Position numbers and translations under genes: made by a program. Source: DATFVA01 sp963815785 (GTDB lineage Bacteria > Bacteroidota > Ignavibacteria > Ignavibacteriales > Ignavibacteriaceae). Taken from it: 64,000 bases of DNA. The DNA lies in the NCBI GenBank assembly GCA_963815785.1, contig CAWFHZ010000008.1, forward strand, positions 124,001 to 188,000, in the 5' to 3' direction. Of this stretch, positions 47,771 through 56,494 are shown one piece after another; within the stretch, counting starts at the first letter, position 1, and each line of letters starts with the position of its first letter. Below the pieces are notes generated by a model. It was not told where the DNA came from. It saw nothing but the letters and a program-made list of their open reading frames with translations, and made no database searches.

Positions 47771-48040
47771 TTATTCAATTATGGAATCTTTTAATGCATC
47801 TTTTGACCAAACCGGAATTGGTCCTGATTCATTGTTAAAAGGATTATACCGGTAACGGTATGAAACATTCTGATTGTATTTTTCTTTCATCCATTCCCAT
47901 CCTCCTAAAAAATAAGTACAATCGTCATTAAAACAGACGAATTGATATTCAACTCCCCAGGAGGATTCAGGCGGACAAATCCATTTTTTCATTTCCTGAT
48001 TACAATGGGGACAAACCGGAATATTTTTTTCATTTTTCAT
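47771..48040 (-). CDS. Small zinc-ribbon (Ogr/Delta-like) protein
   Basis: The 89-residue protein has four cysteines in CPHC near residue 10 and C-x5-C near residue 36 (VCFNDDC), fitting a zinc ribbon of the Ogr/Delta type. An aromatic-rich GGWEWMKEKYNQ segment and an NPFNNESGPIPV stretch follow. It lies between hppA (8 bases away) and the YkgJ gene in the Apr/Qmo run. Cytoplasmic; no phage genes are nearby, so it is not a phage Ogr activator. It may act in regulation or as an assembly factor for the sulfur pathway; this is inference from position. Confidence 0.75.
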   Translation of the reverse strand: MKNEKNIPVCPHCNQEMKKWICPPESSWGVEYQFVCFNDDCTYFLGGWEWMKEKYNQNVSYRYRYNPFNNESGPIPVWSKDALKDSIIE

Positions 48041-48048
48041 TTTAAAGC

Positions 48049-50115
48049 CTAAGCAATTAATGGTGCAATAACCAAAGAAATTACAGCCATTAATTTAATC
48101 AAAATATTCAATGAAGGACCAGATGTATCTTTAAAAGGATCTCCTACAGTATCGCCAACAACTGCAGCTTTGTGTGTATCAGATCCTTTACCGCCATAAG
48201 CTCCTGCTTCAATATATTTTTTAGCATTATCCCATGCACCACCCGCATTTGCCATAAAGATAGCCATTAAAACTCCAACAACAGTAACGCCGGCTAATAA
48301 TCCGCCAAGAGCTTCTTTGCTTATGAATCCGAAAACAACAGGTGTAATAACTGCAATAAGTCCCGGTGCTATCATCTTCTTTATAGCAGCAGCAGTAGCA
48401 ATATCCACACACTTGGCATAATCTGCTTTTGCCTTTCCTTCCATTAATCCTGGTATTTCTTTAAACTGTCGCCTGACTTCTTTTATCATATCAAAAGCGG
48501 CATCACCTACGGCACTCATTGCTAATGAACTGAAAAGGAAGGGGAGTATACCGCCTATGAATAAACCCGCCATTACGTAAGGATTAGTTACATCAATCAT
48601 TGCAATGTGTGCTTGCGATTGGAATGCACTGAACAATGCCAGAGCGGTTAAAGCTGCGGAACCAATTGCAAAGCCTTTTCCGATTGCAGCGGTTGTGTTT
48701 CCAACGGCATCCAGTTTGTCTGTTCTTTGTCTTACTTCAGGGGGAAGTCCACTCATTTCTGCAATTCCTCCCGCGTTATCAGCAACCGGACCATAGGCAT
48801 CTACTGCTAACTGAATACCTGTAGTAGAGAGCATACCAACTGCAGCAATTGCAATTCCATATAAACCAGCAAAATAGTAAGAAAATACAATTCCAAGGGC
48901 AATGTATATAACAGGCAATGAAGTAGATCTCATTCCAAGTGCCAGTCCTGCAATAATATTTGTGGCCGGACCTGTCTGAGATTTAGCAGCAATATTTCGT
49001 GCCGGTTTTCTTGATTCTGCTGTGTAATACTCTGTAGTAAGACCTATAGCAATTCCTGCTACCAGACCAATAATGGTTACGATAAAAATATTTTCTGCGG
49101 TTAAATTTATTAATAACCCGGTTACATTGGTCTCTGGTGCAGCAGTTTCAGGCAGGAAATATTTTGATACCGGATAAGTGAGAATAATCATTAATATCCC
49201 GGCTCCAAATGTCCCCAGGTTTAACGCCGTCTGTGGGTTTCCCCCTTCTTTTGTGCGAACAGCAAAGGTTCCGATAATGGAACAGATAATTCCCAGTCCT
49301 GCAAGGAACAGCGGGAGTATTATTAGATTAAAATTATTGTAAACTATTCCAAGAACCATTGTGCCAACAATTGAACCGACAAAACTTTCAAAAAGATCTG
49401 CACCCATTCCTGCAACATCACCAACATTATCCCCAACGTTATCAGCAATGGTAGCTGGGTTCCTCGGATCATCTTCGGGAATTCCTGCTTCAACCTTACC
49501 AACTAAATCGGCACCAACATCAGCAGCTTTGGTATAAATGCCTCCTCCAACCCTGGCAAACAGAGCAATGGAAGATGCACCAAAAGAAAAACCGGTAATA
49601 ACATTTATAACTATTACGAAATTTATTGATCCGTCCGGATGCTGAAATATTTCCGAGTAGATAGGTAGAAGTATTCCTATTCCGAGAACTCCAAGTCCGA
49701 CCACACACATTCCCATCACAGTACCCCCGGAAAAAGCAACCTGTAAAGCCCGGTTTAAACTTTCTCTTGCTGCATTTGTTGTTCTCACGTTTGCAGCAGT
49801 TGCAACACGCATTCCAAAAAAACCAGCTAGTGCTGAACAAAAAGCACCAAGCACAAATGAAATTGCAATTGCCGGACTGCTGTCCGGTGAGTTCCAGTTT
49901 GCAAATGCAAGTAATGCAGCAACAACAATTACAAAAACTGATAGTACGCTATATTCTCTTCTTAGGAACGCCATCGCGCCTTCCCGTACGTGACCGGCAA
50001 TTTCAATCATCTTCTCGGTTCCGGGATCCTGACGGTTAACCCAGTTTGCTTTGATATATGCAAAGATGAGAGCGATTATTCCTAACAGAGGGATTAAAAA
50101 TATCCAGGTAGGCAT
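48049..50115 (-). CDS. hppA: Membrane-bound ion-translocating pyrophosphatase
   Basis: The 688-residue protein has about 16 helices. Signatures include ADVGADLVGKVEAGIPEDDPRN near residue 195 (pyrophosphate and Mg binding), NVGDNVGDVAGMGADLFES near residue 225, and VGDTVGDPFKDTSGP near residue 652. GNTTAA near residue 476 has Ala where potassium-independent enzymes have Lys, so it is probably the potassium-dependent type. It hydrolyses pyrophosphate and pumps H+ or Na+. It lies directly downstream of sat and aprBA, so it should pull ATP-sulfurylase forward by removing PPi while saving energy. The pumped ion is not settled here. Confidence 0.95.
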   Translation of the reverse strand: MPTWIFLIPLLGIIALIFAYIKANWVNRQDPGTEKMIEIAGHVREGAMAFLRREYSVLSVFVIVVAALLAFANWNSPDSSPAIAISFVLGAFCSALAGFFGMRVATAANVRTTNAARESLNRALQVAFSGGTVMGMCVVGLGVLGIGILLPIYSEIFQHPDGSINFVIVINVITGFSFGASSIALFARVGGGIYTKAADVGADLVGKVEAGIPEDDPRNPATIADNVGDNVGDVAGMGADLFESFVGSIVGTMVLGIVYNNFNLIILPLFLAGLGIICSIIGTFAVRTKEGGNPQTALNLGTFGAGILMIILTYPVSKYFLPETAAPETNVTGLLINLTAENIFIVTIIGLVAGIAIGLTTEYYTAESRKPARNIAAKSQTGPATNIIAGLALGMRSTSLPVIYIALGIVFSYYFAGLYGIAIAAVGMLSTTGIQLAVDAYGPVADNAGGIAEMSGLPPEVRQRTDKLDAVGNTTAAIGKGFAIGSAALTALALFSAFQSQAHIAMIDVTNPYVMAGLFIGGILPFLFSSLAMSAVGDAAFDMIKEVRRQFKEIPGLMEGKAKADYAKCVDIATAAAIKKMIAPGLIAVITPVVFGFISKEALGGLLAGVTVVGVLMAIFMANAGGAWDNAKKYIEAGAYGGKGSDTHKAAVVGDTVGDPFKDTSGPSLNILIKLMAVISLVIAPLIA

Positions 50116-50234
50116 AGATTATCTCCATAGTGAGGATTTATTGTGAACGATCTTACAATTCCGAACATATTTCCGGCTATAATAAATGGAAATAGTATAT
50201 GAAATCAGGTTCTTAATTTTTTCAACTTTCTCTT

Positions 50235-50260
50235 CCCCTTCTCTTCTTTAAGAGAAGGGG
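50235..50260. repeat. GC-rich hairpin between aprA and hppA
   Basis: CCCCTTCTCTT and AAGAGAAGGGG form a perfect 11-bp stem around a 4-base loop. It is not followed by a T run on either strand, so it is not a standard terminator. It may stabilise or partly terminate the aprA message, or be an intergenic palindromic repeat. Confidence 0.6.
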
Positions 50261-50306
50261 AGAGAGAAATATTTTCAAAAGTTCCCAATAAGATTAAATC
50301 AGGGAA

Positions 50307-52208
50307 CTAACCAACCAATTCAGGCTTTTTATCTTCTTTAAATACTCTTAGTATGGGTCGTTTTATCATTTCCCATTTCTTAGCTGTCGGATCGTATTTA
50401 CAATTAGCAAACACATCCCAGTTTTCATGATCCATTGAAGGTTTGTCAGCCCTGAAATAGTATCCCGGCCATCTTGTTTCTTCACGGAACAGCAATGTAC
50501 GAACGTGTGCTTCTGCCTGCCACATACGATGAACATTTTCCCAGCATCTCATAAGATCGTGCAGATCTGCAGCACCCAGTTTAGCAGCATCTTCTTTAAG
50601 GAATGCAAGTAAATCAAGACCCTTCTCTAATAGTTTTTCGCTGGTTGTAAATCCTGTAGAAACACCACCGGCATATTCATCCATTATTTTCTGCAATCTG
50701 AACATGAACATTTTAGGAATTATGTAATCAGGGTTTACATCCTGGGTAACAGTTTTTTTGCTGAACTCAGCATAGGTATCAAGAGGCTGTAGAATTTCTT
50801 TTTTCATTTCTTCCAGAAGCTTTGCATCGTATTTGATACCATCCTTATGATCAACAATAAATCTGATTGCGGCTTTTGCTGCGATACGACCTTCAGCGTG
50901 TGAACCTGATGAAAACTTATGGCTGGAAGCGCCGGAAGCGTCTCCTGCACAGAATAATCCATCAACCGTTGACATACAATCGTAACCCCAGAAATATTCT
51001 TTTGGAGCTACGTCTTCAGGACCGCTTATCCATGCGCCTGAAGCACCGGAGTGTGAACCGATAAAGTAAGGTTCTGCAGCTGCAATTTCAGAAGCTTTCT
51101 CTTCAGGGGCCGTATTTGTAGCTGCCCAGAGTATAGCCTGGGAAATTGTCATATCGAGGAAATCTTCCCATGCTTCTGATTCAAGTTCTTTAAGTTTTTT
51201 CTTTGCAGCTTTCTCATCACCTTCTGCTGCAGCAATTTTTCCTATTGCTTCTTCTGTACGCATTGATATAGGCCCTTTACCTTCCTGAACATCCAGCATC
51301 ATCAGCCAGTTACGAAGATTTGCGGGAACAGGTTTTACTTTACCGTACGGCTCCCATTTATCCAATTCGGATCTACGGGTTTCCATATAGTTCTCACCCA
51401 TTCCATTTGTTGCACGGGATTTAAATAATAAAAACCATGCACCAACAGGACCATAAGCATCTTTGAAACGAACAGGAATAAACCGTACCTCCTGACAGGT
51501 CATTTCAGCACCGGCTTTTAAAGTAAAGTAAGCACTTGAACCGGAATTCCAGGGTGGATACCAGGCGCGACCAAGTCCTTCACCTGAAGAACGTGGTTTA
51601 AATACGTGAACTGCTCCGCCCATGGCAACCAAAACTGCTTTGGCTTTAAAGATGTAAAATTTTTCTTCGCGAACACTAAAACCTACTGCCCCTATACAAC
51701 GATTTCCGTCCATGATAGGACCAACTATAAATACTCTTTCATAAATATTTTCGGTACCTAGTGCATTTTTTGCAGCTTCAGCTACAATAACTTTATAAGA
51801 TTCACCATTGATCATTAACTGCCATCTGCCTTCGTGAACGTAAGCACCTTTTTCATCTTTCCAGATTGGAAGTCCCCACTTTTCGAACAAATGAACTGTT
51901 GAATCCACGTGACGTGCGATGTTATAAACCAGGTCTTCACGTGTAACACCCATTAAATCATTACGTACATAATCAACATAATCCTTCATTGTGTTTTGAC
52001 CATCGCGCAAACCAACATATTGATTAATTGCGGATAATCCCATTGCTACGGCACCACTGCGGTCAACTGCGGCTTTATCAACAAGAGTTACTTTTAATCC
52101 GTTTTTCTTAGCCCAATACGCGGCTTCTACAGCTGCACCACAAGCGGCCATACCACCACCAACAATGAGAAGGTCAGTGGTGACTTCTACGGTTTCGAAA
52201 TTAGCCAT
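50307..52208 (-). CDS. aprA: Adenylylsulfate (APS) reductase alpha subunit
   Basis: The 633-residue FAD subunit belongs to the fumarate reductase-like superfamily. The FAD loop is LLIVGGGMAACGAAVEAAYW near residue 13. RYVGLRDGQNT-type and SSGEGLGRAWYPPWNSGSSAY elements (near residue 207) and a late FCAGDASGASSHKFSSG block (near residue 420) match dissimilatory AprA. It reduces APS to sulfite and AMP in the cytoplasm, or the reverse, with electrons from AprB. It follows aprB by 28 bases. Length is slightly under the ~660 of Desulfovibrio-type subunits and within the family range. Confidence 0.95.
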   Translation of the reverse strand: MANFETVEVTTDLLIVGGGMAACGAAVEAAYWAKKNGLKVTLVDKAAVDRSGAVAMGLSAINQYVGLRDGQNTMKDYVDYVRNDLMGVTREDLVYNIARHVDSTVHLFEKWGLPIWKDEKGAYVHEGRWQLMINGESYKVIVAEAAKNALGTENIYERVFIVGPIMDGNRCIGAVGFSVREEKFYIFKAKAVLVAMGGAVHVFKPRSSGEGLGRAWYPPWNSGSSAYFTLKAGAEMTCQEVRFIPVRFKDAYGPVGAWFLLFKSRATNGMGENYMETRRSELDKWEPYGKVKPVPANLRNWLMMLDVQEGKGPISMRTEEAIGKIAAAEGDEKAAKKKLKELESEAWEDFLDMTISQAILWAATNTAPEEKASEIAAAEPYFIGSHSGASGAWISGPEDVAPKEYFWGYDCMSTVDGLFCAGDASGASSHKFSSGSHAEGRIAAKAAIRFIVDHKDGIKYDAKLLEEMKKEILQPLDTYAEFSKKTVTQDVNPDYIIPKMFMFRLQKIMDEYAGGVSTGFTTSEKLLEKGLDLLAFLKEDAAKLGAADLHDLMRCWENVHRMWQAEAHVRTLLFREETRWPGYYFRADKPSMDHENWDVFANCKYDPTAKKWEMIKRPILRVFKEDKKPELVG

Positions 52209-52236
52209 TATAAAATTCTCCTTATTATTGGTTTAC

Positions 52237-52674
52237 TTAGTTTAAGCTGGCAACTTTATCAAGACCCAAAGATTCCGGTTCAGTATAAAGAGCAGGACTC
52301 TTAAGATCTTCGTGAGCTGGAAAACCACCATCCGGTTCTACTTTACCTTCAGGCGTTGTACGAATTGGGAATTTGAATCTTTTCAGACTTCCATTCCTGA
52401 ATTTAACTGTCCAGAGTATACTGTCGGTACTGCGCATCGGGGTAACTGTTGCGCCTAACGGAACAAAATCTGCATAACCACGTACTTCAACTGCCTGTGT
52501 AGGACAAATTTTAACGCAGTTGTAGCATTCCCAACACATTTCCGGTTCGCGGTTATATGCTTTCATTTTGGTTTTGTCCAATACCATCAAGTCATTTGGA
52601 CAAATGTATTGACAGGCTGTTTTATCAAGAGCTTTACAGCCATCACATTTATCATTTAATACATAACTTGGCAT
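52237..52674 (-). CDS. aprB: APS reductase beta subunit
   Basis: The 145-residue iron-sulfur subunit contains two 4Fe-4S motifs: a CDGC...C...CP set near residues 10-25, with the AprB-type insertion, and CWECYNCVKICP near residue 47. The C-terminal tail (about residues 75-145) wraps AprA in known structures and here ends TEPESLGLDKVASLN. It transfers electrons from Qmo to the AprA flavin. Gene order sat-aprB-aprA is the usual one. Confidence 0.95.
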   Translation of the reverse strand: MPSYVLNDKCDGCKALDKTACQYICPNDLMVLDKTKMKAYNREPEMCWECYNCVKICPTQAVEVRGYADFVPLGATVTPMRSTDSILWTVKFRNGSLKRFKFPIRTTPEGKVEPDGGFPAHEDLKSPALYTEPESLGLDKVASLN

Positions 52675-52744
52675 TAGATTATCTCCTTATAATTTATTTA
52701 GTTGACTACTATTTGTTGAGTGAATAAAATCATTTTTATCCTGA

Positions 52745-53977
52745 TTATTTTTTTTCCATATCACCGGTTGCAAACTGGTGCATTTTAATTTCTACTTTTT
52801 CATCCAATGTTGCGTAATACTCTCTTAGTATTGCGAGTACTTCAGGACGGCTAAATTCAGCAGGAACATCACCATTTTCTGATAATGATTTTCTTAGTGC
52901 CGTTCCGCTGAGGAACAACCTGTCTTCTTTCTTGTGTGGACAAGTTTTCATTGATGCCATTCCGCCGCATTTGTAGCACCAGAAAGTCCAGTCAATCGGG
53001 AGCATTTTACATTCTAAAGCTCCGTCCCACAATTTGAAATAAGATTCCTGAGCATCGAAAGGTCCATAATAATTTCCAACTCCGGCATGATCACGACCAA
53101 TAATCATATGTGTACATCCGAAATTCTGGCGAAATACTCCGTGTAACAAACCTTCTCTTGGTCCGGCATACCTCATATCAAGCGGATATCCACCGGCAAC
53201 TACTCTATCTTTTACAAAATAATTTTCAACAAGAGTATTAATACACTTTACTCTTACGTCTGCAGGAATATCACCTGGTTTAAGATTACCTACTAACTGA
53301 TGAATATAGAGACCGTCGGAGACTTCAATAGCAATCTTTGCAAGATATTCGTGTGATCGATGCATCGGATTTCTTAATTGCAGAGCTGCAATAGTTCTCC
53401 AGCCTTTGTCTTCAAAGATTTTTCTGCTTTCAGCAGGACGCTGGTAAATACCCTTGAATTCAGTAGGGAAGTAACTTTCAGATAACACTTTCAACGGCCC
53501 GGCAATATTCCAATCCAATTGATCCATCACCATTTTAACACCGGGATGTTCAGGATCAGTTGTGGTATAAACATTTTTACATTCAAGGAATTTATCAATT
53601 TTGTATTTCTCAGTAACCTTCATTGTAGCCATAATTTCTTTAGTCTCATCACTTATAATTGTCACCTCTTCATTAATCTTAAGTGATTTAGCTACTTCTT
53701 CAGATACGGAGAATGTAATTGGAATAGGCCAGAACAAACCGTTAGTCATCTTCATTTCTGTGCAGACACCTTTCCAGTCATCGTACCCCATAAACCCTTC
53801 CAGGGGAGTAAAGCCTCCAATTCCTAACATTATCAAATCACCAGTTTCACGGCTTGTTGCAGGAATTTTTTTTAACTTATCTGCTTTTTTTAATTCCTCG
53901 GCTTTCTCTTTTCCACTAAGTAGAAGAATCTTTAGCTCGTCGCTTCCATGAGGTCTTATTAAATTTGATTTAGGCAT
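52745..53977 (-). CDS. sat: Dissimilatory ATP sulfurylase
   Basis: The homo-oligomeric ATP sulfurylase has about 410 residues. An ATG at 53992 would add five residues; I chose 53977 because GGAAGGG lies 7-13 bases before it and MPKSNLIRPHG matches family starts. Catalytic motifs are LQLRNPMHRSHEY near residue 203 and GRDHAGVGNYYG near residue 295. A zinc set, CYKCGG ... CPH, lies near residue 335. It makes APS and PPi from sulfate and ATP. It is followed by aprBA and hppA, so activation, reduction and PPi removal are encoded in order. Confidence 0.95.
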   Translation of the reverse strand: MPKSNLIRPHGSDELKILLLSGKEKAEELKKADKLKKIPATSRETGDLIMLGIGGFTPLEGFMGYDDWKGVCTEMKMTNGLFWPIPITFSVSEEVAKSLKINEEVTIISDETKEIMATMKVTEKYKIDKFLECKNVYTTTDPEHPGVKMVMDQLDWNIAGPLKVLSESYFPTEFKGIYQRPAESRKIFEDKGWRTIAALQLRNPMHRSHEYLAKIAIEVSDGLYIHQLVGNLKPGDIPADVRVKCINTLVENYFVKDRVVAGGYPLDMRYAGPREGLLHGVFRQNFGCTHMIIGRDHAGVGNYYGPFDAQESYFKLWDGALECKMLPIDWTFWCYKCGGMASMKTCPHKKEDRLFLSGTALRKSLSENGDVPAEFSRPEVLAILREYYATLDEKVEIKMHQFATGDMEKK

Positions 53978-54132
53978 AAAAGTCCCTTCCATTTAAATTA
54001 TGTAATAGGCATTTATTTCATTCAGATCAGTAACTGGCCACACCCGCTCTTCAATTAAATCGAGAGATTTAAAAAATATTTTTTGAATTTTCCGAAACTT
54101 CTCCCCAATAACAGCAGGCAATTTAATCTCCC

Positions 54133-54170
54133 TTTTTTAGATTTTGTACATTATTTTTTTATCTAAAAAG
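54133..54170. repeat. AT-rich inverted repeat between qmoB and sat
   Basis: TTTTTAGAT and ATCTAAAAA form a 9-bp perfect inverted repeat with an 18-base loop. It lies about 160 bases before the sat start and 90 after qmoB, in the only long gap of the Qmo-Apr run. It may be an operator or a weak terminator. There is no GC clamp. Confidence 0.35.
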
Positions 54171-54258
54171 TTTATTTTCTAACAAAAAAACTATTGTTAT
54201 GTATGTGTAAAAGCAACGTCAATGAAGATTATGTATTCATTATGTTGCCATTAAATCA

Positions 54259-56490
54259 CTACATTCCTTTATATGGATTAAATCCGATTTCCCTTATCTC
54301 TTCAACAAAATCATTAAATATTCCCGGCACTTTCCCGTACTCATCAATGGACAAAGTGATAAGCTTTACTCTTTCCGGTTCAAGAACCAGCTGCTTTAAT
54401 TTTTCCTGAACATTTTCCATCCTTTTGCTAGCCAGTTCACTTCCTTTAATATAGTGGCACTGGTAGTCATCACCATATTTACATCCAATCATCAGAACTC
54501 CATCAAATCCACGTGATAATGCATCTGCAATCCAGACAACATTAACAGAGCCAAGACAGCGTACAGGAATTACCCGAACATTTGGATCATATTGAAGTCT
54601 GTACTTTCCCGCAAAATCGAGTGAAGGGTAAGCATCATTCTCACAGAGGAAAGCAAGAATTCTCGGTTTTTCTTCGAACTCATCCGGTATTTCAACAGCT
54701 TTAATCATAGAAGAAATCATTTGAATTGAATAATCTTTGAACGAGATAATTCTTTCAGGGCAAGCACCCAGACAGATACCGCATCTTCTGCATCTTGTGA
54801 GATTAGGGAGAGGTGTTCCTTTGGTATCTTCATCCAGAGTTCCAAACGGACATTCTTCTGTGCATCGCTTGCATTGAGTGCAACGTTGAAGGAAAAAGTC
54901 CGGATAGGATTGATCACCTGATCTGGGGTGCACAGCTTTTCCTTCTTTTGAGGTATGCATCACTTGTATGGCTTTTAACGTTGCCCCGTAAGCATCATCT
55001 TTACAGGATGAGAAATCCATCGGTGATCTTACAGAACCAGCAGCATATATTCCTGTTCTTCTGGTCTCATAAGGAAAACAGATATAATGAGAATCAGGGA
55101 ATCCATATTTTAAAGTCGGCAAATCAGTTCCTTGTCTGTAGGTAAGATTTAATATTTTACTTCCAACTTCAGCGGAAGCTGCGGCTTTTTTACCATCAAG
55201 AGTCTGACCGGCGGCTGAAGTTTCCTCTAATTCAGTTTCCGGTTCGCCAACAAGAGTGGAAGGAACCATTCCGGTTGCTAAAACTACAATATCTGATTCT
55301 ATCTGAATTTTATCACCGAGCAAAGTTTTATCAATATCAATAAGGATAGAACCATTCTCTGATTGGCTGACATTAACAACATCACCTTTTGTGAAGAAGA
55401 CATTTTCCTCGTTCTGAACACGTTTATAAAATAATTCCTGGTGAGCCGGTGTCCTTATATCCCTGTATATTATATAAATCAGTGCATCCGGATATTTCTC
55501 GCGGACATATAAAGCCTGCTTTAAAGATGTTGTACAACATATGGATGAACAGTATGGAAGGTGCTTCTCATCTCTCGAGCCTGCGCATTGAATAAAGGTT
55601 ATACTTTTAACCGGTTGCCCATCTAATAATTTTTTCCCGTTAGTAAAATATTCTTCGAATTGAACACCGGTAAAGACATTATTAGATTTACCGTAACCAA
55701 GTTCTCCGAGTTTTTCAGGATTGTAAGGTTTAGCTCCTGTTGCCTGTATTATTGTTCCGGTTGTTAAGGTTTCAATTTGTGATTTATTTATGGTTAATGA
55801 GACGGTAAAGTTTCCGGGTTCACCAGATATTTTGTTTATAAGGCATGATTTAAATACTTTTATTTTGTCGTTAGTTTCCACTTCTGAAATTAATTTATCT
55901 GTCTCAGGAAATTCCGGATCAGTATAAGGTGCATGGGACGGTTCGGTTTTATAAATTTTTCCTGCCCATCCGCCAAGACAATTTTCTTTTTCAGTTAGTA
56001 CTACCGAATATCCAGCTTTAGCAGCAGCAAGTGCAGCTGTCATGCCCGTAATGCCGCCTCCAACAACCAATATTGTTTCATTAATTTCTCTTTTAAAAGG
56101 TTCAGGCAATTCACAATTTCTTACTTTTGCTATACCCATACGGAGATAATCATTCGCAAGCATTTGAGTATCATCATCATTAGGTTTATGAGACCATGCT
56201 ACATTTTCTCTTAAATTCACACGGTCTACAAAAACATCAGGACCAAAAGTGAATTGATCAGAGAGAAATCTTTGTGAACATGCTCCTATAACCACGCGAT
56301 TGAGTTTTTCGGTTTCCACATCTTTCTTTATCATCTCGACATTTTCATGATTGCACAACCATGGACTTACTTTACAAACCGGAACCTTGTGCTCTTCCAA
56401 TGCAACCTTCGTTAACTGATCAAAATTTATTGATTCATTTAATCCACAACCGGAGCATAAATAAACTCCTACTTTAGTTTCTAAAGCCAT
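54259..56490 (-). CDS. qmoB: QmoB, HdrA-like flavoprotein with ferredoxin and MvhD-type domains
   Basis: The 743-residue protein has an N-terminal CSGCG-type segment, an HdrA-like FAD domain from about residue 130 (ILVVGGGITGMTAALAAAKAG), a CCTTSLKQALY region near residue 320, two ferredoxin clusters near residues 540-585 (CTQCKRCTEECP and CRRCGICLGACP) and a C-terminal MvhD-like domain from about residue 620 (GCKYGDDYQCHY). This is the QmoB architecture. It works with QmoA and QmoC to move electrons between menaquinone and AprAB, possibly with confurcation of a second donor. It lies 4 bases after qmoA. Confidence 0.94.
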   Translation of the reverse strand: MALETKVGVYLCSGCGLNESINFDQLTKVALEEHKVPVCKVSPWLCNHENVEMIKKDVETEKLNRVVIGACSQRFLSDQFTFGPDVFVDRVNLRENVAWSHKPNDDDTQMLANDYLRMGIAKVRNCELPEPFKREINETILVVGGGITGMTAALAAAKAGYSVVLTEKENCLGGWAGKIYKTEPSHAPYTDPEFPETDKLISEVETNDKIKVFKSCLINKISGEPGNFTVSLTINKSQIETLTTGTIIQATGAKPYNPEKLGELGYGKSNNVFTGVQFEEYFTNGKKLLDGQPVKSITFIQCAGSRDEKHLPYCSSICCTTSLKQALYVREKYPDALIYIIYRDIRTPAHQELFYKRVQNEENVFFTKGDVVNVSQSENGSILIDIDKTLLGDKIQIESDIVVLATGMVPSTLVGEPETELEETSAAGQTLDGKKAAASAEVGSKILNLTYRQGTDLPTLKYGFPDSHYICFPYETRRTGIYAAGSVRSPMDFSSCKDDAYGATLKAIQVMHTSKEGKAVHPRSGDQSYPDFFLQRCTQCKRCTEECPFGTLDEDTKGTPLPNLTRCRRCGICLGACPERIISFKDYSIQMISSMIKAVEIPDEFEEKPRILAFLCENDAYPSLDFAGKYRLQYDPNVRVIPVRCLGSVNVVWIADALSRGFDGVLMIGCKYGDDYQCHYIKGSELASKRMENVQEKLKQLVLEPERVKLITLSIDEYGKVPGIFNDFVEEIREIGFNPYKGM

Positions 56491-56494
56491 GATA

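Noticed and set aside
47771..48040. Phage Ogr/Delta activator as a sign of a prophage
   Set aside because: No other phage genes are present and the gene sits inside a metabolic operon; the zinc ribbon is shared by non-phage proteins.
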